A stretch of DNA of 64,000 nt from assembly GCF_026226615.1 (NCBI RefSeq), contig NZ_JAJAPB010000007.1:62001-126000 (forward strand). Direction: 5' to 3'. The position numbers and the translations under genes are program-made. Below are positions 42,516-51,112 of this stretch, piece after piece. Source of the DNA: Geovibrio ferrireducens (GTDB lineage: Bacteria; Chrysiogenota; Deferribacteres; Deferribacterales; Geovibrionaceae). Position 1 is the stretch's first letter, and each line of letters begins with the position of its first letter. The notes beneath the pieces were generated by a model. The model saw only the letters and a program-made list of their open reading frames with translations, was not told the DNA's origin and ran no database searches.

Positions 42516-45260
42516 TTATGCAACAGGCGGTTGCGAGATAAAGACAGGTTTTTCCTCCGGCTTGCCGTAAAAATATCCCTGACCGTAATCCACGCCGAGA
42601 AGCGTTATCTCACGGGCTATGGTCTCGTTGAAAATAAACTCCGCCACAGTCTTCATACCTGAATGTCTGGCGAGGGAAACTATGGAGGCTATGATCTCTC
42701 TGGAAGATTCATCCTCCTCCACCCTTTTAACGATAGATGCGTCTATCTTGAGGTAGTCCGCCCGGATGTTCATGAGGTAGTCAAAGTTTGAAAAACCCGC
42801 TCCGAAGTCATCTATGGAGATCTTCGCCCCGCCTGATTTGAATTTTTCAAATATTCTGTTTGTTTCATCTATACTTACAAGCTCCTGAGACTCAACAATC
42901 TCAATAACAAGCCTGCCCAGCACGCCGTTGTTTTTTGCCACGGTGAAGAGATAGTCCATAGTATCACGGTCGAAAATATCCTCAACGGACAGATTTATGG
43001 AAAACTGGTACGGCAGGTTCTTGAACACCGCAACGGACTTTTCTATCACGCGGGCTGTAAGCCTTGGGTACATATTGGTTTTCTTGGATATGTCAAGAAA
43101 CTTAGCAGGGCTTATCACATCCCCGTTCTCGTCAATTATCCTCATAAGGCATTCATACTTTTCGCTGTCCCCGCTCTTAAGGTCTATTATCGGCTGATAA
43201 TAGGCTGTTACGCGGTCATTTTTCAGCGCATCGGAAACCTTGCGGATTATCTCAAGGTTTTCCTCAAAATCGGCAATGATCCTGTTATCTGCCTGAGAAT
43301 AAACAAGAATATCCTGTTTGAGCTTTTTGGCTCCGTTCAGTGCCATGTCAGCATAAGCCAGAAGATTATCCTTATCCGCGGCTATCCCCGCAGTGAAGTA
43401 AATCATCTTATCCTCACCGTGGCGTTCCTGAAGAATGGAACCCACCCTGCGCATGGCGGAGGCTATCTTCTCCTTAAACACGAGTATATCCGCATTGTCG
43501 GCCAGTATTCCGAACTTGTCCGAGTGAAGTCTGTAAACCGAGTAGCCGGAAAGCGCCGGGCAAGCCACAAACTCTCTGGCGGTTTCTATCAGAATACGGT
43601 CGGCAAAATGATTGCCGAAAAACTCGTTTATCTGCTTGAAACCCCTTATATCCAGAATGGCAAGCACAGGGTATTCGATCGGTTCGGCATCGTTTATAAG
43701 CTTGACCCTGCTTCCCAGCCCCGTAAGGCTGTCGCTGTTGAAAAGCTCCTCAATCCTGTTGCGGTTTTCCACAAGCTCGGTAATGTCATTGGCGCAGGCG
43801 ATATATTCGATAACCTCGCCTGATTCGTTAAGGATGGGCGCTATTGTCGCACTTATGTAAAAGCTTTCCCCGTCTTTTCTCCTGTTTCTCAGAACACCTT
43901 TCCACACTCTGCCCTTGGTTATTGTTCCCCAGAGATCCTTGAAGTTTTCTATGGGTGTTGTGGGGTGCTTGATTATGTTATGCCTGTTGCCGATCAGCTC
44001 ATCCCTGCTGTAGCCGCTTATTTCGCAGAATTTATCATTAACATATGTCATAACGCCGAACTCATCGGTTATTGTTACCACCGAGCTCTTATCAAGGATC
44101 GATTTGTACTGCTCAAGGAGGTTTCTGTGCCCCTCCTGCTTTCTTTCAAGCCTGCGGATCATCCTGTAAATCAATATGCCTGAGATTATCACCGCAATGA
44201 AGAGATATGAAATCACCCTTTTAACCTCTTCCAGATCAGCCTTAACAAGCTTTTCTATAAGCTGGCGCTCCTCTTCGAGCTGTTTTTCAAGGTCGCTGAA
44301 ATAAAAGCCTGTGCCGATAACCCAGCCCCACGGCTTGTACTCTGTGACATAGGTCATCTTCCGTTCAGGGATCACTGTGTCCGGCCTGGGCCAGAAGTAT
44401 TCCACAAATCCACCGCCGCTCTTCACTATTTTATCTATTTCCTGAAAAATGTACTGCCCGTCCCTTGAGCGCATATTTTTCAGATTTTTCCCTTCAAGCT
44501 CAGGAGTGACAGGATGCACAACCGCCTGAAAATCCATGGTATTTACCCAGAAATAACCAACGCCGTCTCTGCCGTAGCGTTCACGGCGGATGGAGTTCTT
44601 AACCCTCTCCTTAGCCTCCTCCTCCGCACTCTCCACAGTAAAAGAGCTTCCTATAAACAGAGGGGAATCCTTCAGCTTCTGCACATAGCCAATCTTTCTG
44701 CCGCCGCTGCTGGATAAGTTATCCTGAATCATGTATGAGCCGAATCCGCCACCGCTGTCCCTTAATTCAGAGAGAATAGCCTTCATCTCCGATCCGCCTT
44801 TGAGAATCTCCATTATGTTCCTGCCGATGAAGCTTTTATCCTCTTCGTGGTAAATTACTTTTCCGTCTTCTGCCACTATGAAGAAACGGTCTGAATCATC
44901 CGCGCCTTTGAAAGCGGAGATCATCCTGCCGAAGTCCGCACTTCTGTATGAACCGCCGCGGGAGAGGCTCAGACTGACATATTCCGCCGCTGAGGAAACC
45001 TTAAGCGCGACAGAGGACTTTTTCCTCTCCATGTTGTTTTCCCTTATGGCATCCATTCGCTTTATCATCCGCTCAACTTCGTTCTTCACTTCTTCCTGAC
45101 TGTTTTCCACAAACCTTTTTTCCAGCAGAGCGGCGCGTTCCATGTAATCGTTCTTGGAGTTGGCATTCACAAAATACATGACAACCGCAGAAAAAATCAT
45201 CGCGGTGGAGAGGGAGGCAAATAAACTGAGCAGCGAAGCGCTGTATTTAAAAGCGGACAT
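42516..45260 (-). CDS. Cache-PAS-GGDEF(degenerate)-EAL cyclic-di-GMP signalling protein
   Basis: 914 residues. TM1 (about 12-32), a periplasmic single-Cache domain (YFWVNTMDFQAVVHPVTPELEGKNLK...GWVIGTGFYFSDLE), TM2 (about 350-370), PAS (VVTITDEFGVMTYVNDKFCEISGYSRDELIGN) with PAC, a GGDEF-fold domain whose signature is replaced by HSDKF near 578, and an EAL domain. The EAL motif reads YECLMR (ECL), but IEIVESQE, IDDFGAGFSN and LKIDASIV are kept. By inference it is a c-di-GMP phosphodiesterase without cyclase activity. Confidence 0.9.
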   Translation of the reverse strand: MSAFKYSASLLSLFASLSTAMIFSAVVMYFVNANSKNDYMERAALLEKRFVENSQEEVKNEVERMIKRMDAIRENNMERKKSSVALKVSSAAEYVSLSLSRGGSYRSADFGRMISAFKGADDSDRFFIVAEDGKVIYHEEDKSFIGRNIMEILKGGSEMKAILSELRDSGGGFGSYMIQDNLSSSGGRKIGYVQKLKDSPLFIGSSFTVESAEEEAKERVKNSIRRERYGRDGVGYFWVNTMDFQAVVHPVTPELEGKNLKNMRSRDGQYIFQEIDKIVKSGGGFVEYFWPRPDTVIPERKMTYVTEYKPWGWVIGTGFYFSDLEKQLEEERQLIEKLVKADLEEVKRVISYLFIAVIISGILIYRMIRRLERKQEGHRNLLEQYKSILDKSSVVTITDEFGVMTYVNDKFCEISGYSRDELIGNRHNIIKHPTTPIENFKDLWGTITKGRVWKGVLRNRRKDGESFYISATIAPILNESGEVIEYIACANDITELVENRNRIEELFNSDSLTGLGSRVKLINDAEPIEYPVLAILDIRGFKQINEFFGNHFADRILIETAREFVACPALSGYSVYRLHSDKFGILADNADILVFKEKIASAMRRVGSILQERHGEDKMIYFTAGIAADKDNLLAYADMALNGAKKLKQDILVYSQADNRIIADFEENLEIIRKVSDALKNDRVTAYYQPIIDLKSGDSEKYECLMRIIDENGDVISPAKFLDISKKTNMYPRLTARVIEKSVAVFKNLPYQFSINLSVEDIFDRDTMDYLFTVAKNNGVLGRLVIEIVESQELVSIDETNRIFEKFKSGGAKISIDDFGAGFSNFDYLMNIRADYLKIDASIVKRVEEDESSREIIASIVSLARHSGMKTVAEFIFNETIAREITLLGVDYGQGYFYGKPEEKPVFISQPPVA

Positions 45261-45392
45261 TTATGCACCTTCAAATAATAGTTCAAAAAAAATAATTCCT
45301 ATATTGTAACTATTATTTTAACAAATAACAATCTTTCCTCTTGTATTTTTGTTCGCCGGATAATAATTTATTGACCTGCGGAGAAAACTGGA

Positions 45393-45839
45393 ATGGCAAA
45401 TTTAGCTACAAACAAAAAAGCATTTTTTGACTACGAGATAATTGAGAAGTTTGAGGCGGGTCTCGTTCTTCAGGGAACTGAGGTCAAATCCGCAAAGGGC
45501 GGAAATGTAAACCTCAAGGACTCTTTTGTAAAAATCATCGGTGAAGAAATGCACCTGATCAACTGCCATATCTCCGAGTATAAACAGGGGAACATCGCTA
45601 ACCATGAGCCTACACGCTCACGCAAGCTGCTGCTTCATAAGAAAGAAATTACACGTCTCATCGGCAAGATGAACGAAAAGGGGCTCTCTGTGGTTCCCTT
45701 AAGCATCTATCTCAACTCCCGCAACCTTATCAAGGCAGAAATAGCGCTCGTTAAAGGCAAAAAAAGCCACGATAAGCGGCAGGTTATCAAAGAACGCGAC
45801 CTGCAAAGGGAAATTAGCAGAGAATTTAAGATCAGATAA
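45393..45839 (+). CDS. smpB: SsrA-binding protein SmpB
   Basis: 148 residues matching SmpB throughout: KAFFDYEIIEKFEAGLVLQGTEVKSAKGGNVNLKDSFVKI, HEPTRSRKLLLHKKEITRLIGK and the basic tail ALVKGKKSHDKRQVIKERDLQREI. It binds tmRNA and brings it to stalled ribosomes. The tmRNA gene ssrA is only 1.2 kb downstream on the same strand. Confidence 0.97.
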   Translation: MANLATNKKAFFDYEIIEKFEAGLVLQGTEVKSAKGGNVNLKDSFVKIIGEEMHLINCHISEYKQGNIANHEPTRSRKLLLHKKEITRLIGKMNEKGLSVVPLSIYLNSRNLIKAEIALVKGKKSHDKRQVIKERDLQREISREFKIR

Positions 45840-45978
45840 CCCCACCTTCTCAGTCCATAATACCTTTTATTCAAGATACTTAGGTATCGTCATAATTTAA
45901 TACATAATTTATCTCATTTTTCCCATTGACGAACTTTCCATACGGATTATGTTTGTATGTACAAGCAAGGAGAACGCA

Positions 45979-46398
45979 ATGGAAGGTCATACGCCTACAA
46001 AATGTCTTTATGCAGCGAGTATGGGATTTGCAAGGCAAATATCAAAGCTCGCCGAGGAGTGTTTCTCAAAGACAGGAATGCACCCTTCGCAGGCTTTTCT
46101 CCTTATGCTGACTGCAGACGAACCGGGCATAAGCCCCACCAGGGCTGCTGAACTGCTGGCACTCGCCCCATCCACCATAACCCGTTTCGCGGATGGTCTG
46201 GAGAGAAAAGGCTATATAACAAGAGACAGATGCGGCAAAAACGCCGAAATGTACGCCACTGACAAAGGGCGGGAAATGACAAAGAAAATAACCGAAGCAT
46301 CGCTGAAACTGTATGAGCTGTTTTCTGAGAAATTAGGAAAAGATGAGGCTGACAGTCTGGCTCAGCTCATAGGCGAAGCTGCGGAGAAAATGAGATAA
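45979..46398 (+). CDS. MarR-family transcriptional regulator
   Basis: 139 residues from the ATG at 45979, which follows AAGGAGAACGCA; an earlier ATG at 45949 lacks a ribosome site. The MarR winged helix shows PSQAFLLMLTADEPGISPTRAAELLALAPSTITRFADGLERKGYITRDRCGKNAEMYATDKGREM. Two Cys near the N-terminus (KCLYAA, EECF) could sense oxidants or quinones, which would fit the downstream quinone reductase 41 nt away. That link is inference. Confidence 0.88.
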   Translation: MEGHTPTKCLYAASMGFARQISKLAEECFSKTGMHPSQAFLLMLTADEPGISPTRAAELLALAPSTITRFADGLERKGYITRDRCGKNAEMYATDKGREMTKKITEASLKLYELFSEKLGKDEADSLAQLIGEAAEKMR

Positions 46399-46439
46399 AT
46401 CTCTATCAAATAATAAGAACAAGGTTTAAGGAGGATACC

Positions 46440-46967
46440 ATGAAAACACTTGTGCTTTACGGCCATTCATCACCTGAGCAGTCATTCTCAAATGCAGCCA
46501 TAGTTGCGGAGCTGGCTAAACTGCCTGATGTAAAAGTGAGAACTCTCGCGGAACACAGAATAAACGGCCATTTTGATGTGGCAGCGGAGCAGAAGGAGCT
46601 TGTTGAGGCCGACAGAATAGTTTTTCAGTTTCCGTTTAACTGGTACAGCCTGCCGTGGCTCCTCAAACAGTGGGTAGACGAAGTACTCACATACGGCTTC
46701 GCATACGGCGAAGGAGGCGACAAGCTGAAAGGCAAGCCCGTTATACTCTCCTTTACCACAGGAGTTCCCGCAGAAGGGTATGTTAACCCCACTACGGATG
46801 CGCTTCTGCTGCCTGTTAAGCAGACTCTGGCTCTCACTCAGATTAAGCTGGAGGAGAGCGAATCATCCAACGGAATGATGTATATCCCCGGTTTTGCCGG
46901 AGATAAGGATGAGGTACAGGGCAAAGCGCTTGCACATGCGCAAAGGCTTGCCGCAAGGCTTAAATAA
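46440..46967 (+). CDS. Flavodoxin-fold NAD(P)H:quinone oxidoreductase
   Basis: 175 residues: MKTLVLYGHSSPEQSFSNAAIVAELAKLPDVKVRTL, then ADRIVFQFPFNWYSLPWLLKQWVDEVLTYGFAYGEGGDKLKGKPVILSFTTG, the NQO1-like family signature. A paralogue with the same motifs is at 21433-21978. A strong ribosome site (AAGGAGG) precedes it. It is probably regulated by the MarR protein encoded immediately upstream and detoxifies quinones. Confidence 0.87.
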   Translation: MKTLVLYGHSSPEQSFSNAAIVAELAKLPDVKVRTLAEHRINGHFDVAAEQKELVEADRIVFQFPFNWYSLPWLLKQWVDEVLTYGFAYGEGGDKLKGKPVILSFTTGVPAEGYVNPTTDALLLPVKQTLALTQIKLEESESSNGMMYIPGFAGDKDEVQGKALAHAQRLAARLK

Positions 46968-46981
46968 ATATCAGAAAACGT

Positions 46982-47017
46982 GCCCTCCCGACACGGAGGG
47001 CGCGCCTTTTTGTTTTG
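46982..47017 (+). terminator. intrinsic terminator after the quinone reductase gene
   Basis: GCCCTCC (46982-46988) pairs with GGAGGGC (46995-47001), loop CGACAC, followed by GCGCC and TTTTTGTTTT. Confidence 0.85.
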
Positions 47018-47033
47018 TAAGCTTACAAATGTC

Positions 47034-47061
47034 TTGCACTTAAATGCCGAACATATATACT
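47034..47061 (+). promoter_or_regulatory. ssrA promoter
   Basis: -35 TTGCAC (47034-47039), 16-nt spacer, -10 TATACT (47056-47061), ending 12 nt before the mature tmRNA 5' end. Confidence 0.7.
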
Positions 47062-47073
47062 AACTGTCCTCAT

Positions 47074-47418
47074 GGGGGCGATTGGTTTCGACGGGGAATC
47101 GTAGGTCCTGGGAGCATGCCGAGGTCGGCACCTCGTTAATTAGCCGGCAAATAGTAACTGCAAACGAAGAATTTGCACTCGCTGCTTAATTGACGGCGAC
47201 GCACAGAGCGAGGCCTGCTCACGGCTGACCCGAGTGCGCCAAACAATAGTGAGCCAAGACCTTTGAACCGCCTTGCGCAAAGGGACTGAAACCTAAAGGC
47301 TTACTTTAAATCATAGCTGTCTGTGGCTGAGATTTAAGGGACACCTGATCACAGAACAAGCATGTAGCGCCTTCGACTGTAAGTTTTTCGGACGCGGGTT
47401 CGATTCCCGCCGCCTCCA
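47074..47418 (+). ncRNA. ssrA: Transfer-messenger RNA (tmRNA)
   Basis: The 5' end GGGGGCGATTGGTTTCGACG and the 3' end GCGGGTTCGATTCCCGCCGCCTCCA form the tRNA-Ala-like acceptor and T arm. The tag frame starts at GCA (47160) and reads ANEEFALAA followed by TAA (47187-47189); with the Ala from the charged tmRNA the tag is AANEEFALAA. The terminal CCA is not encoded. smpB is encoded nearby. The last 16 bases double as the left attachment site of the following island, which restores a complete ssrA. Confidence 0.97.
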
Positions 47419-47419
47419 T
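47403..47419 (+). other. attL of the tmRNA island (17-bp direct repeat)
   Basis: ATTCCCGCCGCCTCCAT at the 3' end of ssrA recurs exactly at 60584-60600. The repeat spans the 3' strand of the T stem and the acceptor strand, the classic crossover for tmRNA-targeting integrases. Confidence 0.92.
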
Positions 47420-47493
47420 TTTTTCTAATATTATCAGCAGTTTACAGCAATGTATAATTTCTTGTACACAAACGTGTACACAGGAGCATTGCT

Positions 47494-49167
47494 ATAAAGT
47501 CCAAATACCTTCAATTTAATACTTCATGCTTCTACTTTAGAAAGCGCATACCGCTTGATATGATTAATACGCTCGGACGCAGGGAAATAAAATTTTCTCT
47601 TGATTCAAGCGACTTATTGTATTCAAATACTCTTGCGAATGTATATAATTATTCCATTGAAAAATTCTTTAAGCAGGTAAGAATGTTCGGACTATTAAAA
47701 CCAGAGCTAAAAGAGCTTGTCTGCAGGTATTTTTGGGATAATGTACCACGATTAGGCTCTATTGGACTTTCTATAAATAATCAAAATCAAAAAGAAGGTA
47801 ATTTAGAACGTTTTCTCGTGAACTTCCAAGATATAATTAATGTTAAGATTGACCGAGAACACTGCCCTTTTATTGTTGGTGGAGATAAAGGTGAGGGTGT
47901 TACGGAATATTTAGAAAAGAACGGGATAATAGTAAACAATAAAGACTATCAACACCGAATGCTCTACAAATATTGTAGTGATGTCAATAAAGATCTTGCA
48001 CAGCTTTTCCTCAACTACTCTAATGGAAATTATGACAACACTCAATTTGAGAAAAAATATGGAACACCACACGAGATAGTTTTAGATAAAAATAACGAAA
48101 CAGAGATTAAGCATTCAAGATTTGAGCAACAAAAACCTTATATGCTTTCTGAAGCAATTAAAGCCTATATTAATGAAAGCAAAGCATCGGGCATAACCGA
48201 TAAAAGCATCAGTGAATATAGCTCTGCTTTGGAGCTGTTTATTCGTATACAGGGTGATTCGGACGTGACAGCTATAACCAGAGAACAGCTTGTAAAAACA
48301 AAAACAATCCTTGCCAAGCTTCCGCCTAACCTGAACAAGAAAACTGCCTATAAAAATAAATCTATAGAACAAATTATACGCCTGAAACATAAGCCTGTTT
48401 CCCAGACAACCTTAAATAACTACATGATAAGGATTTCGCAGCTTTTCACATGGATGGAAAAATACGGCAAAATCCAGACTAACATAGCCAAAGACCTGAC
48501 TACTAAAATCAAAACCTCAAACAGGGATTTCAGAGAAGTTTTCAGTGATGACATGATAACCGCTTTTTTCACCTCATCAGAATATCTCACCACAGATAAA
48601 CCCGAAAACCACTGGATACCTCTCATTGCCTTATTCTCAGGTATGAGACAAAACGAAATATGCCAGCTTTACGTTGACGATATTAAAAACAAAGAAGGCG
48701 TGTATTACTTTGATATAAACAGCAAGCAGGATAAGCAGCTAAAAAACAAATCTGCCGAACGCATGATTCCCATTCATCAGACTCTCATTGACCTCGGCTT
48801 TATAACCTATCTTGAAGCATGTAAGGCTAAAAAACATACCCGCCTGTGGAAGAACCTTCTAAAAGGCAGAGACGGGTACGGAACAGCTTTCAGCCAGAGA
48901 GTCAACCGCCTTATAGATAATGTGGTTACAACCAACAGCAAAGTTAATTTCCACTCATTCAGGCATACTTTCGCAAACCAGATGAAACAGACAAGCGGTA
49001 TTGACCTTAATATAATCGAAGAACTGCTCGGACACTCCAGAGGTTCAGAAACTGCTGACAGGTACGGCAAAGCATACGAGCCAAAGGTTTCCTTGCCCGA
49101 AGTAAACAAGTTACGTTACAGCTTCGATTTTAGCCTCTTAAAAGGTAAGCTTTTATTGAAGCTGTAA
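47494..49167 (+). CDS. Tyrosine recombinase (tmRNA-island integrase), probable non-ATG start
   Basis: The first in-frame ATG (47560) would cut off part of a conserved N-terminal segment. The frame is open upstream and encodes KSKYLQFNTSCFYFRKRIPLDM, typical of integrases whose N-terminus reads YLxxx..YYFRxRIP. The ribosome site AGGAG (47482-47486) is 7 nt before an ATA codon at 47494, which I take as the likely start (557 residues). Catalytic residues are intact: ALFSGMRQNEICQLY, HSFRHTFANQM, LLGHSRGSETADRYGKAY. If the ATA start is inefficient, the integrase is poorly expressed or starts at 47560 in a shortened form. Confidence 0.88.
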   Translation: MKSKYLQFNTSCFYFRKRIPLDMINTLGRREIKFSLDSSDLLYSNTLANVYNYSIEKFFKQVRMFGLLKPELKELVCRYFWDNVPRLGSIGLSINNQNQKEGNLERFLVNFQDIINVKIDREHCPFIVGGDKGEGVTEYLEKNGIIVNNKDYQHRMLYKYCSDVNKDLAQLFLNYSNGNYDNTQFEKKYGTPHEIVLDKNNETEIKHSRFEQQKPYMLSEAIKAYINESKASGITDKSISEYSSALELFIRIQGDSDVTAITREQLVKTKTILAKLPPNLNKKTAYKNKSIEQIIRLKHKPVSQTTLNNYMIRISQLFTWMEKYGKIQTNIAKDLTTKIKTSNRDFREVFSDDMITAFFTSSEYLTTDKPENHWIPLIALFSGMRQNEICQLYVDDIKNKEGVYYFDINSKQDKQLKNKSAERMIPIHQTLIDLGFITYLEACKAKKHTRLWKNLLKGRDGYGTAFSQRVNRLIDNVVTTNSKVNFHSFRHTFANQMKQTSGIDLNIIEELLGHSRGSETADRYGKAYEPKVSLPEVNKLRYSFDFSLLKGKLLLKL

Positions 49168-49168
49168 A

Positions 49169-49756
49169 TCAGTTAGGTAAACGAATACAGCCATCTTCTA
49201 ATAAGCCAATAACCCCTTCAGGATGTACAAAGAACAAATTATGTAAGGTTCTCAACTCAGTCTTTTTAATAATATACTCTTCGGCTCCCTCAGGTTCCAA
49301 TATTAGTTGAGCATCGAAACCTTTGTCAAAATTAAAAAGACCATCAAATTTTTTCGATTTCAACTTAAGCTTCTCTATTAATCTATTTAACCCGTCCCCA
49401 TACTCTTCACGACGCTCAAGCAATAAATGAAAATGCATATTACCATTTACTTGTTTTTCGACAGAACCAATACCATTCATACCTTTTCCTGTTTTTCTTA
49501 TTGATGATGAAAATAATAATTCATTTGTATATCGAATTAATTTCCCTAAGTTATTAATAAGAATTCTACTGCTAATATTTCTAGTAATAGTAATTGTTAT
49601 GAATGCACCATTAAAATATTCAGGTCTTTGCTCTATTAGATATTCTTTAATTTTCATTTGTGGTTCAATAATCTCTGAGTTGTACTTATTCAAATAATCG
49701 TAACCTGTAAAATAATATCTCCTTCTTGTATCTTCTGTTGTTTGTTCTCCTCTCAT
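49169..49756 (-). CDS. HUH-endonuclease-like Rep protein
   Basis: 195 residues. The pattern of rolling-circle initiators is visible: motif 1 AFITITITRN (about 51-60), motif 2 HFH in NGNMHFHLLLE (His108, His110) and motif 3 YIIK (Tyr161, Lys164). Such single-Tyr HUH proteins nick single-stranded DNA for replication or mobilisation. The ribosome site AAAGGGAGATA precedes the ATG. The 5' half and upstream region are tandemly duplicated (49812-50217). I do not recognise the specific family; the assignment rests on the three motifs. Confidence 0.5.
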   Translation of the reverse strand: MRGEQTTEDTRRRYYFTGYDYLNKYNSEIIEPQMKIKEYLIEQRPEYFNGAFITITITRNISSRILINNLGKLIRYTNELLFSSSIRKTGKGMNGIGSVEKQVNGNMHFHLLLERREEYGDGLNRLIEKLKLKSKKFDGLFNFDKGFDAQLILEPEGAEEYIIKKTELRTLHNLFFVHPEGVIGLLEDGCIRLPN

Positions 49757-50217
49757 TATCTCCCTTTCTTAATATAATTACGAGAATCTGTGCGAGGACA
49801 GATCTCTCCCATTCACGACGCTCAAGCAATAAATGAAAATGCATATTACCATTTACTTGTTTTTCGACAGAACCAATACCATTCATACCTTTTCCTGTTT
49901 TTCTTATTGATGATGAAAATAATAATTCATTTGTATATCGAATTAATTTCCCTAAGTTATTAATAAGAATTCTACTGCTAATATTTCTAGTAATAGTAAT
50001 TGTTATGAATGCACCATTAAAATATTCAGGTCTTTGCTCTATTAGATATTCTTTAATTTTCATTTGTGGTTCAATAATCTCTGAGTTGTACTTATTCAAA
50101 TAATCGTAACCTGTAAAATAATATCTCCTTCTTGTATCTTCTGTTGTTTGTTCTCCTCTCATTATCTCCCTTTCTTAATATAATTACGAGAATCTGTGCG
50201 AGGACAGATCTCTCCCA
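49406..50217. repeat. 406-bp exact tandem duplication
   Basis: Unit 1 (49406-49811) and unit 2 (49812-50217) appear identical base for base, with a 2-bp TT microhomology at the junction. Each covers the N-terminal about 117 codons of the HUH-like gene plus its ribosome site and upstream region. The lack of divergence points to a recent event (or an assembly artefact). Confidence 0.92.
49686..50162 (-). pseudogene. Truncated duplicate of the HUH-like Rep gene
   Basis: From the ATG at 50162, about 117 residues repeat the N-terminal part of the neighbouring protein, including motif 1 and the HFH motif. The frame then crosses the duplication junction and runs 41 unrelated codons (starting WERSVLAQ) into the copied upstream region before stopping. 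Tyr161 and Lys164 equivalents are missing, so it cannot be a working HUH nuclease. It could still bind DNA and act as a dominant-negative form. Confidence 0.8.
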
Positions 50218-50450
50218 TTAAAAATTGCGAATCTTTTTTTGGGGAGTGTCTTTATTTATTATCTCTAAAAGACACCGAATATAACCCATCTTTTGCCATA
50301 AATACTTATTGCCTCCGTTCTGGAACGGCTGTATTTAAAAACAAAAGCCCACTGTTCTTGCTGAGCTCTTTCTCTCAGGGCAAATGTTGAACAGCTACTT
50401 TAGAAAACCCCTTACGCTTACTTATATTTATTGCAGCGGTTTGGGACATC
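50218..50450. other. intergenic region upstream of the HUH-like gene
   Basis: No gene is seen. A perfect inverted repeat CCGTTC-TG-GAACGG (50315-50328) is the most regular structure and could be an initiator binding or nick site, but nothing else supports this. Confidence 0.3.
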
Positions 50451-50465
50451 GTGCTAATATATCAT

Positions 50466-51035
50466 ATGAAAAATAGAAACGGATTCGTATGCAAAAAAAT
50501 AGACTACTCAAAAAATTTGGAGGAGCAAAGAAAGCAAGAATTTAAGAATCTCAAGAACTTTGCACCTAAAGGACAAATTCAGTTTATAAGAAGAAAAGAG
50601 AATAAAAAATGTATATCGACGGCTTTAAAATCACTTAAAAGAATACCTACCTGTAATCTTTACGATGACTATCTAATAGTTGCTGTGCTGATTGAACCTG
50701 ATAATGATTTCTTGTCAGAACTCAAATTAAAAGGGTTTTCATACTGCTGTGGTTTCAAAAAGGGCATAACAAAATATAAAAAGGCGGGTAACCCTCAAAT
50801 TGACCTTCACAGAAACACAGACACTTCAGAAGCAAGAAAGAAAAATATTGATAAAACAAATGAATATAAAAGCAAAATAATTCAAGTCATACAGGAAATA
50901 TGTGTCAAACATAAGATTGCGACAAACGAATATACAGCAATTGCCAATAAACTTAATTACTGCAATTACAAAACAAGATTAGGGAATTACTGGACTTACA
51001 AAGCTGTCAAAAGGTTAATGGATAAGAAAGAATGA
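50466..51035 (+). CDS. Hypothetical basic protein with recombinase-like C-terminal helix-turn-helix
   Basis: About 190 residues, Lys-rich; an ATG at 50451 is an alternative start five codons upstream. The N-terminal half has no family I recognise. The C-terminus YTAIANKLNYCNYKTRLGNYWTYKAVKRLM resembles the IAxxLNxxGxxTxxGxxWxxxxVxRLL helix-turn-helix that follows the catalytic domain in large serine recombinases, but no serine catalytic domain is present. It is probably a small DNA-binding protein of the island. Confidence 0.5.
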   Translation: MKNRNGFVCKKIDYSKNLEEQRKQEFKNLKNFAPKGQIQFIRRKENKKCISTALKSLKRIPTCNLYDDYLIVAVLIEPDNDFLSELKLKGFSYCCGFKKGITKYKKAGNPQIDLHRNTDTSEARKKNIDKTNEYKSKIIQVIQEICVKHKIATNEYTAIANKLNYCNYKTRLGNYWTYKAVKRLMDKKE

Positions 51036-51112
51036 ATGAAGTAAGAATACCCCCACACATGGCAGAGGTATTCATTCAGATATACCATAGAGAGATATAT
51101 CTTGATAGGGTA

